Assembly: GCF_011516635.5 (NCBI RefSeq)
Contig: NZ_CP096255.1
Coordinates: 992,001 to 1,056,000, forward strand
Reading direction: 5' to 3'
Source of the DNA: Bradyrhizobium barranii subsp. apii
Lineage (GTDB): Bacteria; Pseudomonadota; Alphaproteobacteria; Rhizobiales; Xanthobacteraceae
Length of the DNA stretch: 64,000 nt
The notes under the pieces were generated by a model. The model had not been told where the DNA came from. It ran no database searches and worked only from the letters and a program-made list of their open reading frames with translations. The stretch's first letter is position 1. Each line of letters starts with the position of its first letter. Position numbers and translations under genes: made by a program. Positions 9,571-19,719 of the stretch are shown in pieces.

Positions 9571-10974
9571 GATGTGCTCCTGGTGGTGAAGTGAATGTAA
9601 AGTACCTGATGGTTTGTGTTGCGTTTCGCGGTCCGCGAGAGCCGGCAGGTGCGGCGCGACAAGGAATGTCTCCGTCCCAGCTGCGTGTTCATTGAGGCGA
9701 TCGTCGCGCTCGCTCGACGCCGTACAATGGCAGGGCCTGCGGGCCATGACTGCGACTGACGACTGAAGCCGAGCAGCCCGCGGATGTGCGTGAGACGCCG
9801 CCCGGCATAGCCGCCGAGAGCCAATTGGGGCTCATCGGGGATTGCAGAGCGATCTTCCGCCACAATCGTCTGGGCTGCCACGCTCAGATCGTTAAATGCT
9901 CGGCACAGTGAGCGTGCGGCCAGGCGGGGAAAAGGAGCCCGCGAACAGATGGGAGCTCGGCAGCTCGCCCAGCTGCGCCAATTGCTTAGATGATGGTGTG
10001 ATGCTTGCCGGAAACTCAAAGAGCGCTCGCCCCCGTCGAAAGTTGATCGACAACAGCGGATAAAGCCGGATGAGCATCGTGCAGGTTTGTAGAGCGTAGA
10101 TCTGGCCTTCGCCGACCGAGCTGGGCTCAGCAAGCGAGCGCAGTGAGGATTTACGGTCACACGACGTTGCAGAGTGGACGGCAAGTTGGCGAAGTTGATC
10201 TGTCCATGTCGTCGCAGATCGGGTCCTCGTCCGGGCCGTCGGACACGTATCTTGCAATCGGGGCAGGTACAGACCTGCCAGCACGGCCTCGCTTGCAGCC
10301 GCCAGATTGACGGCGCTGCCGACCTGGTCAGGGCGAAAAGTCCAAGCTCCGGCGAGGAGGACGGTTCACCTGGCCGAATCCTAAACGACGTATGCATTTA
10401 CCGAGGCCACTGGAAGTGCGCTAACGCCGATCGTCTGAAACGCCTTTGGGGGAATGGCCATGGTATCAGCGAGGACGCGGTTGATGACTACGCGCCGCAC
10501 GCGGCGATCAGGGGACAGACTAAAAATGGTCCGCACGTGCGTCGATTTGGACGAATCGAACGTATCTTTGTGGATCCAGGTCGGGGTGGCTTGTACTGAC
10601 CTGCGACTGTGCTGAATGCAAAAGGGATCCATGGCCACACGACATTCGTGAAAGGTGCTTTCCGGAAATCGCGATCGACTTATGGGGTATTTGGCTAAAT
10701 CCGGTAAAATCGAAAGTTTTGATGGGATCCATCCAGTTCGCGGATAGCCCGGGCGAGGAGTCATTGACCTTTCTGGATGGCGCTGGATTCTCGCGCGGTC
10801 CACGAGCCGATGAGACGGGCCGCGGGGCTGACCCGGTGCTGCTCCAGGTGCTCGAGCATGCTCTATTGGTCCGGGGCAAGGCAGCGAGCGTGATGGCAGG
10901 CGGATATCGGCGTTGTCGGCAGGGCGGTCGATCATGGCACATAGCGTTGCGGCGCTGAACGCAGGTAGCAAAAT
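9571..10974. other. Decayed region, no supported gene
   Basis: Long frames exist on the minus strand (up to ~300 codons), but their products are Arg/Ser/Pro-rich and show no consistent domain. Short minus-strand stretches look once-coding (for example TMLIRLYPLLSINF near 10050 and RRLTHIRGLLGF near 9790), in different frames. I read this as an unidentified relic. Confidence 0.35.
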
Positions 10975-11410
10975 CGGATCGAACGTTTCAGCCAAAGCCA
11001 GGCATGATCTCGGATTGGATTGTGGTTGCTGTGTACAGCGAAACCTCCAACGGAAGGTTCCCGAATGCAAGCTGGCATAGTAGATATTAGTTGGCGCCCG
11101 CCTCCTCGCTCTGGTTAAGGAGGAGCTGTCGGATGGAAGCTGGCGTTCCGACAACGCACAGTTCGCTTCAAGCGCTGCATCGAAGGTCAGCTGCAAGTCA
11201 GGCGGTGTCGGAGTGGCACTCAATTCGTGAGGGAATCTAAAGCTCCTTAGCCATCGTTGATAAGCGGCTTCCGCGGCCGCGCGGGCATCTTTGTCAGACT
11301 GCGCAACTACGACCATGCGCAGCAAGCCGAGAAATGGCATCCGATCGTCCGCGGCGGTCTTATGCGCCAGATGAGAGCGGAACGCATCTGTCATGTTTCG
11401 GACAGCAGAG
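10975..11410 (-). pseudogene. Luciferase-like (LLM) flavin monooxygenase remnant
   Basis: On the minus strand, MVVVAQSDKDARAAAEAAYQRW (about 11250-11330) matches the C-terminal region of bacterial luciferase-like monooxygenases. About 200 bases further, in another frame, QLAFGNLPLEVSL followed by EIMPGFG and a stop (about 10985-11085) matches the end of the same family. The two pieces need at least one frameshift to join, and no N-terminal barrel is seen. The long open frame through here (10381-11457) is therefore not a real gene. Confidence 0.55.
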
Positions 11411-11598
11411 GAGTGGCCTGCGCACGCCAGATTGGCGCGCCGTTTGCAGCAGCCCACGCCGCTGGCTCCGGGCGATTGCTCGCGATCCAGGTTTGATGTG
11501 GGCGCTGATGAGGCCTCTGTTCACAGTGTCCCTTTTTGATTTTGCCTCTCTGGCGCGCGAGGCGCCTGACACCAAGCGGCCGGGAGATGGTCGCTTCG

Positions 11599-11859
11599 CT
11601 ACTTTGAAAGCAGTTCGCGAAGCTCCGCGACATCGAGCATGTGCTTGACCAGAAGCATCTTTAGCATCGCGTTCTCCTGCTCCAAGACCTTCAATCGCTT
11701 GGCCGCAGGAACGTCCATGCCGCCAAACCTGGCGTTCCAATTCTGGATGGCCGCTTCTGAGGTCCCGTGTTTGCGAGCCAGGTCAGTTGCCTTCGCCCCA
11801 GCCTGATGCTCCCTCAAGATCGCGACGATCTGCTCTTCCGTGAATCGTGGCCGCTTCAT
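11599..11859 (-). CDS. IS3-family OrfA (orphan)
   Basis: An 86-residue protein starting MKRPRFTEEQIVAILREH. It has the helix-turn-helix of IS3/IS407-type OrfA (DLARKHGTSEAAIQNWNARFGGMD) and a leucine-rich tail (LEQENAMLKMLL) that forms the usual coiled coil. OrfA normally overlaps an OrfB integrase reached by -1 frameshifting. No OrfB follows on the minus strand below 11599, so this is the stub of an IS3 element without catalytic subunit. Confidence 0.75.
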   Translation of the reverse strand: MKRPRFTEEQIVAILREHQAGAKATDLARKHGTSEAAIQNWNARFGGMDVPAAKRLKVLEQENAMLKMLLVKHMLDVAELRELLSK

Positions 11860-12748
11860 TTGACAGCCCCTGTTAGGGGGGAGCTTGCATTCCAGCCGGA
11901 GGAAGCGCGGAATGATTGGTCATCTGCCGAGCGCGGGTTGGAGGGGGCCGCAGACGATCCGACTGGGGCCAAATGGGCTTCATCGATCTGCCCTAGAGGC
12001 CCGTTAGGCGAACCCTTGTCGTCGATAGCTGAAGGATGCGTCAGGATCCCGTCGCCGACGTTGAAGGTATTCCGGATCTTGCCAAAGCACTCGATTGGCG
12101 CGTCAACATGCTCGGCTTGATGAGTGCGTGCCACATGGTGAAGTCTTGGTCTGTATGTGTGCCTTGCGATTTGAGCGCAGCGCTGGGTGAGTTGTGCGTT
12201 GCGGCGCTCGGCAGCGAGAAGGGGTTTCCATTGACGTCGAAGTTGTAATTCGCGCAGAAAACTGTCTGGCGGAAGGGCATAACGAGAAACTTGCGCAGCT
12301 CGAATTAGCGCGAGAGGACGTAAACGACGCAGCGTCTGGCGCCCTGGAAGCTGTGCAGGGCAGGGGCACTTGTCAGCACGGGAACTCCATAGGCTGGAAT
12401 GTTGCCGAAAATCGATTTTCGCGGCTACGGCGGTTGAAAGGATAACGGCCAGCACCTCCCGACAGCGCCAATCAAATGCTGCAGGGTGAATGGAGGGCTC
12501 ATATGGCCAACAAGCCCATCGATCAGGGTAGCCAACCATTAAGCGATCAGGCCGTTGCTTAAAAGACTCGCAAACAATGAGGGTTGGCACGGTACTACTT
12601 GTCTATCATCGGACGTAGCTCGTTATCGAGCGTGTCGACATCGGGGAGCTCTGCGAGCGCTGCAGCAAACGCAAGAAGTGCTCCGAGAGCCGCCAGTACA
12701 AGGGCGGACGCAACTATTGCAGCTGCCAGGTCTTGAGAACGTCTCATG
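11860..12748. other. No supported gene
   Basis: Frames on both strands overlap here without a recognisable domain. A 50-codon minus-strand frame (12594-12746, product beginning MRRSQDLAAAIVASALVLAALGA) would encode one hydrophobic segment. It could be a small membrane protein or chance, and I leave it uncalled. Confidence 0.3.
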
Positions 12749-13312
12749 TCATTCGCTGTTTAGGGAAACGATGCGTTCGCGCCGGTCAGTTCTGCTCGAC
12801 GGCTTCAACACACCCGTCGCGTAGCGATAGACCAGAAGGGCGGGAGCCGCGTTGTTGCCATCGAACCGGAGCGGCCCGATCAGGTTATCGATCGCCCCTG
12901 AACGAAGTGCCACGACAACTCGCGAGGCGTTGAAGGAACCGGCCCGCCCCACCGCCTGTCCGCTTCGGCTTGGACTTCGGAGCCTGGGATCGACGAGAGG
13001 GAACAAAAGTGGCCGACGACTGAGTGGACTCGGTCCATTGTGAGCCTATTGGCAACTGCGGCCGCTTGCTTCGGATCGCTGGCGTCGTCTGCGACGCTCA
13101 ACATCACTTTGGTATCTGGCATTGGGCCCGAGGCGTTCAATGCCTCGACGGAGGCCGCCGCACCATCGCGCATTTGCGCGCCAAAACGCAGCGCTGTTCC
13201 CGCTCATCGGGCCAGCCACGGCAATATTGACGTCGGAAGCGTGCGCAGTCGAGGCGATGGCGCAGAAGACGAGCGCTGCTCTTGCAGCCGAAGCGTAGCG
13301 CCCATTTAGCAT
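12749..13312 (-). pseudogene. Branched-chain amino acid ABC transporter binding protein (LivK-like) remnant
   Basis: From 13312 the minus strand encodes a signal-peptide-like start (ALVFCAIASTAHA) and DVNIAVAGPMSG, the N terminus of periplasmic Leu/Ile/Val-binding proteins. After a frameshift near 13170 it continues as MRDGAAASVEALNASG, DDASDPKQAAAVANRL and VGHFCSLSSIPGS, all family hallmarks. It then jumps to a C-terminal piece (VVVALRSGAIDNLIGPLRFDG, about 12790-12920) in another frame. The middle ~230 codons are deleted. A NolA-type operator lies 129 bases upstream, so this gene may once have belonged to the NolA regulon. Confidence 0.7.
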
Positions 13313-13440
13313 TGTAGAACTCCCAATCTCAAATGAAGTGAACGGCCAGCGCCGCGGTCAGCCAGCTGCAGCCCGATGCGGTTGCTTCCGGCAAGCGAAT
13401 CCATGCGCGGCAGTTCGCCAGACCTCAATCTCGCTAGAGC

Positions 13441-13469
13441 CTACAATTTGACGTTACGTGCGGTTCAAG
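13441..13469 (-). promoter_or_regulatory. NolA/MerR-type operator, copy a (before livK relic)
   Basis: On the plus strand: CTACAATTTGACG, then TTACGTGCGGTTCAAG. Read on the minus strand it gives a -35-like CTTGAA, an ACGT-centred partial palindrome and TTGTAG as -10, the layout of MerR-type promoters. The same 29-base pattern occurs upstream of nolA (14359) and of nodD2 (23282). It points toward the livK-like relic. Confidence 0.55.
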
Positions 13470-13626
13470 CCCCATTCGGGGTTCATGCCGCCAGTTGCAG
13501 CAAGTGGCCGTGCGTTAGTGAGGCCGCAGAACGGCAGGCACGAATCAGAACCAGCAGATCAACCGGCGCTTCAACGCGCTTTGATGTTGACCGGGCCGTC
13601 CGACAATCCGCCCGTCGGCGCCGCAA

Positions 13627-14340
13627 TCAGTACGGCTGATCTTCCAATCCAGCAAGGGCGAGATCGAGATACTGCATGAGGTGGGGATCCCAACCTGCCA
13701 GAGTGCGAGGTGCGCTTAACCGTGCAAGCACCTTCAGGATCGTCGAAACGCGCGAATCGGCGCCGGCTATTTCGCCGATCAGCGAGCGTGCTGCGATCGC
13801 GACGGCCTTTGCCCGCTCGCCGCAGGGATGCTCAGCCCTATCCATGCATTCGCGCAGCTCATCGCGGATCCGCCGCCACCGCTCCTCGTGATCTGCAGCC
13901 AGCTTGCAAGTGCATCGGGAGGGCTGGCTACGCGTCTCGACCCGCGACATGGCATCCAAGGTGGCGGGTAGCTCATCAACACTTACCTGGATTTCACTGT
14001 CCGTCGTCATGTTGCGTAAGCGATCTCGCAACAGGGTTGCACGAGCGACTTGAAGCTCTATCCGCTCCAAATGCTTGCGCATGAGGTCCGTAAGTGAAGT
14101 CGTACGCTCCATAGCCTTACCGATCTCGAAAAGGGAGAAACCAAGCTCACGCAGCGCTCGAATCTGATGAACCCGTTGAACGCTTTCGCGCTCGTACATC
14201 CTGTGGCCGCCGTCGGTGCGTTCGGAGGCAGCTAAGAGCCCCGTGTGTTCATAGTGATGCAGCGTGCGTACCGTCACTCCGGTCGCCTCTGCAAGTTCGC
14301 CAATGCGCCATCGACGCCTTCGTGGTGTAGCTTTGCTCAT
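13627..14340 (-). CDS. nolA: MerR-family nodulation regulator NolA
   Basis: NolA is a soybean-genotype-specific nodulation regulator of Bradyrhizobium; in known strains it controls its own promoter and nodD2. The 237-residue product begins MSKATPRRRRWRIGELAEAT. It has the winged-helix MerR domain (GVTVRTLHHYEHTGLL, RMYERESVQRV) in residues ~10-80, a helical linker, a middle segment with a CxC (SRCTCKL), and a C terminus WDPHLMQYLDLALAGLEDQPY typical of NolA. I prefer the ATG at 14340 to the one five codons upstream because it fits known NolA. In-frame internal ATGs downstream could give the shorter forms reported for NolA. An operator copy sits 19 bases upstream, consistent with autoregulation. 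The frame is intact amid decayed neighbours, suggesting selection. Confidence 0.9.
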   Translation of the reverse strand: MSKATPRRRRWRIGELAEATGVTVRTLHHYEHTGLLAASERTDGGHRMYERESVQRVHQIRALRELGFSLFEIGKAMERTTSLTDLMRKHLERIELQVARATLLRDRLRNMTTDSEIQVSVDELPATLDAMSRVETRSQPSRCTCKLAADHEERWRRIRDELRECMDRAEHPCGERAKAVAIAARSLIGEIAGADSRVSTILKVLARLSAPRTLAGWDPHLMQYLDLALAGLEDQPY

Positions 14341-14358
14341 GTTGTTCAATTTCAAAGC

Positions 14359-14387
14359 CTACAACCTGACGTCACGTATGATTCAAG
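14359..14387 (-). promoter_or_regulatory. NolA/MerR-type operator, copy b (nolA promoter)
   Basis: Plus-strand sequence CTACAACCTGACG then TCACGTATGATTCAAG. On the minus strand it reads CTTGAA ... ACGTGACGT ... TTGTAG, ending 19 bases before the nolA ATG. It contains the palindrome ACGTGACGTCA-like core expected for a MerR dimer lying between -35 and -10. Confidence 0.65.
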
Positions 14388-14462
14388 CTATTTCAAAGCT
14401 CTAGCTGGATCGTCTTCCATTCCAGCGCAAGAGATGGTGACTATCCTTAGAATGGCGGGCAA

Positions 14463-14672
14463 TCAACCCTGAGGGGAAATGGTAACCAGTAAGTTCATCA
14501 GGTATGCCAGTCGAGCCTCGCTCGCTGCTGTCCGCTCCAAAATGAGTTTTGCGATCGCCGTTCGATTATCGGCAGTTCGCATCGATGGCGGCGACGCGGT
14601 GATTGCACTATCAAAAAGACTTCCCAAGCTGGAAAGTTCTTCCGGATCAAATACGCCGCTGTATTGCTCCAC
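14463..14672 (-). CDS. Small rhizobial protein, paralogue of the 9196-9570 product
   Basis: A 69-residue product from a GTG at 14672 with AGGAG about six bases upstream. The sequence VFDPEELSSLGSLFDSAI, SMRTADNRTAIAKLILERTA parallels the C-terminal half of the 9196-9570 protein, then continues with a helix (ASEARLAYLMNLLV). No known catalytic motif. It is probably a genuine small conserved protein of unknown function; its presence twice near nolA may be duplication. Confidence 0.5.
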   Translation of the reverse strand: MEQYSGVFDPEELSSLGSLFDSAITASPPSMRTADNRTAIAKLILERTAASEARLAYLMNLLVTISPQG

Positions 14673-15282
14673 GCTCAGCTCCTGTTTGTCATCGTGCTAG
14701 GGTCGCGCACGTCGTCGAGACGTTTGGCCGCGGTAGGGCCAAAAGAAGTCGGACCGGCGGCGCGGAGCGACGAAGATGCGATGCGCTTGAAGGTGATGCG
14801 ATACGGCAACAGGGCTGCGCGATACTGCGTCGAAATTGCGGGGATGTACCTCATCTGCACAATCGATCAGCACAGCGCTCACTGTGGGTGATGATGTGAC
14901 GCCGGCTAATCCGAATCGAGCTCGCGCCTGGGAGCTACTGATTCTGAGAGTGGACGGCGCGTGGTCCGAAGCTGATTCCAAGTTGTGCATCGAGCCTGGT
15001 GCGCCAAAGAGAGAGGCCGGGTGCAGCGTAAGACCCCAGCTGGAGCGGCGGCGGGCGCGTCGTGCTTCGTCTTGGAGGGGTAAGTTGCAAACAACGCAAT
15101 CGACCGCGTTGCGTCGCAGTTCGCGCGCCGGTCGGATGATAGAATGCGAGCGGCACAGCGGCTGAAGCCATCGGCCGAAACTGACCGAAGTTTATCTGCC
15201 AATAACCGGTGTCATTGGAACAAGCGTGAATTGGCCGCGTCGAGACATGCGTCCGGATAGAGGTTACGCACTGCGGACGTCC
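14673..15282. other. No supported gene
   Basis: Overlapping frames of up to ~110 codons on both strands lack domains and look like shadows. Lies between the small gene and the 3' end of nodD2. Confidence 0.35.
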
Positions 15283-16186
15283 TTACGACAACGGCGAGCC
15301 AGACTCTGCGAAGTCTGCGCCAGTGTCCGCTTGGTCCGAAGCGTTGATGATGAAGCGCTCTTCACGTGTAGATGCCATGCGGGCCGCCTCCTGCAGCAGT
15401 ATTTCTCGCATCCAGACGCTTTCCGGATCGCTGTTGTGACGGACAGTCCATTGGACCGCCTCGGTAAATGTGGGGAATGGCTGCGGGGATTCGGCAATCC
15501 GAAGGGGTATCATTCTTTGGAAATGCTTAACGAGCCTTGATGGCATGGTCCCTATGCGAGTCGTGCCTGCCAGCAGGGGCGGAATCATGCTGAAGCTCTG
15601 CACGAGAATGTCGATGCGCCGGTTGAGGCCAAGGTCGAGTAAAGCATTCCTCGGTGGGGGTCTTGCGCGCACCTCCGAGTTTCACCGAAACGTGCCCCAT
15701 GGACATATATCGATCAAATGTTAGCCGTCGGAGCAACTGGCTGTTCGTGCCGCAGCCTACGCAAACGAGGCTCTCCTCAAACAGGCTCATCTTAGGATGC
15801 GCGCACGACATGAATAATTCCGGCAAGATGATGAAATCGGCCTCACCGCGCCGGAGAATCTCATCGTGATCATCAGCAAGCGCCGCCAGTTCGAAGCTGA
15901 CGGCGGGAGCTTCTCGCGCAACGCGCTCTACGACGTTTCGGAGGAATACGACTGTTATGAAATCGGAAAGGCCGATCCTGAATCGGCGCTTTGATTGAGC
16001 GGGATCGAACACGTTCCGAGCGATAATGGAGAGCTGAATGTGCGTCAGCGCCTCGCGAACGGGAGCTGCCAGCGCTTCGGCGCGTGAGGTCGGGACAAGT
16101 TCCCGGCCTCTCATTGCAAACAGATCATCGTGGAAATAGGAGCGGCGCCGGGCAATGGCCGCGCTCATGGCTGGCTGACTAAGGTT
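15283..16186 (-). pseudogene. nodD2: nodD2, 3' part (split by IS66 and frameshifted)
   Basis: This encodes NodD from [13 protein letters not shown] to the C terminus. It is co-linear with NodD1 at 23564-24508 ([33 protein letters not shown]). The first 32 codons lie at 22846-22943, on the far side of a 6.66-kb insertion, with the 8-bp CTAAGGTT at both edges. Removing the insertion and one repeat restores INL-SQPAM in frame. A second lesion is a one-base loss near 15645 (EEC-F then the other frame, [14 protein letters not shown]). Two independent defects mean no NodD2 is made. NodD2 normally modulates nod gene expression as a LysR-type regulator. Confidence 0.9.
16179..16186. repeat. Target duplication CTAAGGTT, left copy
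   Basis: Eight bases of nodD2 immediately before the IS66 end GTACGCATCCGG, repeated exactly at 22846-22853 on the other side. IS66-family elements make 8-bp duplications. Confidence 0.9.
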
Positions 16187-16273
16187 GTACGCATCCGGCG
16201 GGCGCCGTCTTGTCTGACACGCTGTAATTCGCCAAGCGTGTGACCTTAAGTCCAGCTTTAAGGTCATCAGGCG

Positions 16274-16669
16274 ATGCGGGTCGAGATTTTGGGCGGGCTG
16301 GAGCGTCGGCGGCGTTGGTCGCAGGATGACAAGGCACGGATTGTCGAGGAGACGTTGGCGCCGGGCGCAAAGGTGACAGCGGTTGCACGTCGCAACAGAG
16401 TAGCGGCCAGCCTTGTGTTCACCTGGCGTCGTCAAGCGCGGACATCCGAGCAGGTCGCACCGTCTTTTGCGCCGGTGCAGATCGCCGCCGCGGAGGCGGA
16501 GGAAACTCCGAAGCTCTTACCTGCGGGTGATAGCCGAGGGCGGTCTGTAGTGGCCGCGCGTATTGGATTGATCGAGATCGACCTCGGTAACCGGCGACGG
16601 ATCCGAGTGGATTCGCACGTCGATCCAGAAGCGCTGGCGCGGGTCCTCAAGGTACTTGAGCGCCGATGA
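16274..16669 (+). CDS. tnpA: IS66 TnpA (outer element)
   Basis: A 131-residue accessory protein of IS66 elements. It has an HTH region near the N terminus ([16 protein letters not shown], then [20 protein letters not shown]) and a C terminus ending [10 protein letters not shown], typical of the family. The start ATG is 88 bases inside the element end. Its stop overlaps the tnpB start (ATGA-type overlap at 16666), as in intact IS66 operons. The frame is intact although the element is broken. Confidence 0.85.
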   Translation: MRVEILGGLERRRRWSQDDKARIVEETLAPGAKVTAVARRNRVAASLVFTWRRQARTSEQVAPSFAPVQIAAAEAEETPKLLPAGDSRGRSVVAARIGLIEIDLGNRRRIRVDSHVDPEALARVLKVLERR

Positions 16670-16843
16670 TTGCCATATCAGGTAATGTGCAGGTGTGGCT
16701 TGCGACCGGCCACACCGATATGCGCCGCGGCTTCCCGAGCCTCGCGCGTCTGGTCCAGGAGAGTTTGAAGCGTGATCCGCATGCCGGTGATCTCTATGTT
16801 TTTAGAGGCCGCCGCGGCGACCTGATCAAGATCATCTGGCATG
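16666..16843 (+). pseudogene. tnpB: IS66 TnpB (outer element), interrupted by group II intron
   Basis: The product starts with the usual TnpB features (VWLATGHTDMRRGFPSLARLVQ, DLYVFRGRRGDLIKIIWH) and breaks off after the His codon. IS66 TnpB would continue with an Asp-Gly here. The next bases GTGTGCTGC are the group II intron 5' end. The remaining ~55 codons do not reappear downstream. Confidence 0.85.
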
Positions 16844-18667
16844 GTGTGCTGCGGAGCATGAAGGAGGTGAATAACCGAATTTAATGCGTACAGCTTTATG
16901 AGAGATGGAGGATGGCCCTCCTGCATCGGCGTTTCAGGCGCAGATGCAAAACCACGACACTGTGGCTTCGCTTAAAAGGCGCGGTCATGAGCAAGTGTTG
17001 CAAAAGTCCCGGGTTTACGGGGCAGGTAAGTATCCAGAAGGCGAGCGAAAGCGAATCTTCCGATGACGCGTCGAAATTATTTAGACGTCGCCAAAATCAG
17101 GGGCGCGTGCCATCCCTGAGATCAATCCGTGAGACGCCTGGATTACTGCGCGGATGGCGACCGGCGTTTAGGGGACGCGATCTGGATACAGGCTCTTGTA
17201 GAGAACTGCAGGAACCAGTCGTTGTGATGCCAAGGGAGAAGTTCAAGCGGCGCACACCGCGAGACGAGAGTACCGAAGCACAACACTGGGGCGGATCGGC
17301 TCGTAGTAGTGATGAAGGTGCTGTAGTGGAACTGGAGCGAAGGGGCCGAAACAAGTGGGTTGCGCCCATATGCAACTGTGATGAGCAGGAGGACATGTGA
17401 GTGTAACCGGACGCAAGCAGTACGATATCGACAAGCAGACAGTGATGAAGGCCTACAAACTGGTCAAAGCCAATGCGGGCGCGGCCGGCGTGGATAACGT
17501 GTCGCTCGAAGCGTTTGAGAAGGACTTGAAGGGCAACCTTTACAAGGTCTGGAATCGAATGTCTTCTGGCAGCTACTTTCCACCTGCCGTTCGGGCTGTC
17601 CTCATTCCCAAGAAGAACGGCGGACAACGCATTCTAGGTGTGCCGACAGTAGCAGATCGCGTGGCGCAGACGGTCGTCAAGCTGCAGATTGAACAAGCAC
17701 TCGAGGAAATCTTCCTTCCCGATTCCTACGGCTACCGGCCCGGAAAATCCGCGCTGGACGCCGTCGGCGTCACCCGGCAACGGTGCTGGAAGATGAACTG
17801 GGTGCTGGAGTTCGACATCAAAGGCCTGTTCGACAATATCAGCCACAAGTTGCTTATGAAGGCCGTCAGGAAGCATGTGCAAGACGAATGGGCTCTGCTC
17901 TACATCGAACGCTGGCTAACAGCGCCGATGCAAGACAGAGACGGAGCGATCACCGCTCGCGACCGGGGCACACCCCATGGCGGCGTGATCAGTCCCGTCC
18001 TTGCCAATTAGTTCTTGCATTATGCGTTCGATACATGGATGGCGCGGAACTTCCCGCAGTCGCCGTGGTGTCGATACGCGGACGACGGGCTCGTTCATTG
18101 CCGAACCAAGGCTGAAGCGGAAGCCATCAAGGCGGCGCTGCAAGCAAGGTTTAAGGAATGCGAACTCGAAATGCATCCCGACAAGACCAAGATCGTCTAC
18201 TGCAAAGACAGCAATCGCCCGGGTAGCCATGCCAGTCAGTCATTTGATTTTCTGGGATTTACCTTTCGACCGCGCAGGGCAAGAAACCATCAGAAGAAAG
18301 AAAACTTCTGTACGTTCTCGCCAGCGGTCAGCAGGGCGGCGATGAAGTCTATGCGTATGACGATCCGGCAGCTCCGGCTCAGGCTTCGCTCGCAGACGGA
18401 AGTCGACGCAATTGCCTTGGAACTGAATCCCGTCCTTCGTGGATGGATGCAGTACTACGGCAGATATGGGCGGTCAGAAATGCACAACCTGTATCGATAC
18501 GTCGATGAATCTCTTAACCGCTGGGCGCGACGCAAATACAAAGGGCTGAAGAATGGAACAGTCAGAGCCTCCACATGGCTCAGATTGATCCGCTGCCGCA
18601 GGCCGAAGCTGTTCGCTCATTGGGCGATGTTGAGTTCTGCTTCGTTACTTGTTGAGAGCCGTATGAC
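16844..18667 (+). mobile_element. Group II intron (copy 2), 3'-truncated, in IS66 tnpB
   Basis: It starts GTGTGCTGC, a typical 5' end shared with copy 3 at 36574. A ~550-base ribozyme 5' part follows, part of which (from about 17027) aligns with copy 3. Then comes an RT/maturase gene. The 3' end stops inside domain V: GAGCCGTATGAC at 18656-18667 is followed at once by IS66 tnpC sequence, so the rest of domain V and domain VI are deleted. It can no longer splice. Confidence 0.8.
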
Positions 18668-18671
18668 GTGA
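17397..18671 (+). pseudogene. Group II intron reverse transcriptase/maturase, in-frame stop
   Basis: A single reading frame encodes an ~425-residue RT/maturase. RT blocks: AVLIPKKNGGQRILGVPTVADRVAQ, DSYGYRPGKSALDAV, VLEFDIKGLFDNI, GTPHGGVISPVLAN, CRYADDGLVH. Maturase/X region: LNPVLRGWMQYYGRYG. At 18009-18011 a TAG replaces the Leu codon of the LAN-LFLHY motif; both halves are in the same frame, so one base change caused it. The frame also runs a few codons past the truncated domain V into IS66. Inactive unless the stop is suppressed. Confidence 0.88.
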
Positions 18672-19208
18672 TCAACAAGTTCCTGCTGCACCAGCCGTTG
18701 AACCGACAGAGCAAGACCTATGCCCGCGAAGGGATCGAGATCGACGTCTCGACCCTGGCGGATCGGATCGGCGCCTGCGTGGTGGCACTCGATCCCATCA
18801 TTGAGGCGATCCGGATCCACGTCATGAGCGCGGAACGCATCCACGCCGACGATACGACGGTGCCGGTGCTGGCCAAGCTCAAGACGGTTACCGGCCGGAT
18901 CTGGACCTACGTTCGCGATGACCGGCCGTTTGGCGGCACGGATCCGCCGGCGGCCCTGTTCTACTACTCACGCAACCGGGCTGGAGAACACCCGCAAAGC
19001 CATCTTGCCGGCTATGTCGGCCTCATGCAGGCCGATGCCTTCGATGGGTATAACCAGCTCTACAAGGCCCAAAGGAAGCCAGCTCCGATCCTTGAAGCGG
19101 CCTGTTGGAGCCACGGCCGCAGAAAGTTCTTCGACCTGGCGAAATCTGGAGAGGCGCCGATTGCCAGCGAGGCCGTGCGACGCATCGATATCCTGTTCGA
19201 GATCGAGC
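18668..19208 (+). pseudogene. tnpC: IS66 TnpC (outer element), middle part
   Basis: The frame encodes the central DDE region of an IS66 transposase: KFLLHQPLNRQSKTY, the first catalytic Asp in ERIHADDTTVPVL, TGRIWTYVRDDRPF, YVGLMQADAFDGYNQLY with the second Asp, and CWSHGRRKFFDLAKS. The 5' end is fused to the broken group II intron. The 3' end is cut at 19208 by the inner IS66, and the gene resumes at 22324. Confidence 0.85.
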
Positions 19209-19296
19209 GTAAGCGTAGCGCCGAGGCCCGTCTGATTGTTTGTGCGGAGTCTTGAGAGCACCGTTAGAAGAGTCATCTTCTGGAAGGGTGCTCACA

Positions 19297-19719
19297 ATGG
19301 ACGACCATTCTGACGACATAAGACGACCGTTGTCACCGCGTATTGAAGTGTTCGCTGGCGCAGGTCGAAAGCGCTGGCCGGATGATTTGAAGGCGCAGAT
19401 TGCGGCGGAAAGCCTCGAACCGGGGGCGGTTGTAACAGACGTCGCTCGTCGCCATGGCTGCCGGCCCCAGCAGGTGCATGATTGGCGGCGCCGGGCGCGT
19501 TTGGGCCAGTTGGTATTGCCGGCGTCGGCGGACACGCTGTCGTTCGTGCCGGTGGTGTCGGAATTAGCGTTGCCTGCGGCCGCAGAGCCCTCCGGTTCGC
19601 CGGAAGCAGCCATTGTTACGGTTGAGTTCCAGGGCGCGCGCGTGGAGGTGCGCGGGGCGCCTGGCCTTGCTGCGTTGAGCGATGTGTTCATTGCGCTGCG
19701 ACGGACACGTTCATGCTGA
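19297..19719 (+). CDS. tnpA: IS66 TnpA (inner element, copy A)
   Basis: A 140-residue HTH accessory protein. I start it at the ATG at 19297 (product MDDHSDDIRRPLSPRIEVF), which has GGAAGGG upstream. The HTH segment is VVTDVARRHGCRPQQVHDWRRRAR. The stop overlaps the tnpB start by a few bases, as usual in IS66. Copy B of this gene is broken by a Trp-to-stop change. Confidence 0.85.
   Translation: MDDHSDDIRRPLSPRIEVFAGAGRKRWPDDLKAQIAAESLEPGAVVTDVARRHGCRPQQVHDWRRRARLGQLVLPASADTLSFVPVVSELALPAAAEPSGSPEAAIVTVEFQGARVEVRGAPGLAALSDVFIALRRTRSC

Noticed and set aside
9507..10397. A 296-codon minus-strand frame
   Set aside because: Arg/Ser-rich with no domain; the better-supported small gene at 9196-9570 overlaps it in another frame.
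10381..11457. A 358-codon minus-strand frame as a single gene
   Set aside because: Only a short stretch matches a luciferase-like monooxygenase, the second match is in another frame, and the rest is Arg/Ser/Pro-rich. It is an open frame through a relic.
15527..16435. NodD-like frame starting at 16435
   Set aside because: The first ~80 codons read through the IS66 end. True nodD2 starts at 22943 on the other side of the insertion.
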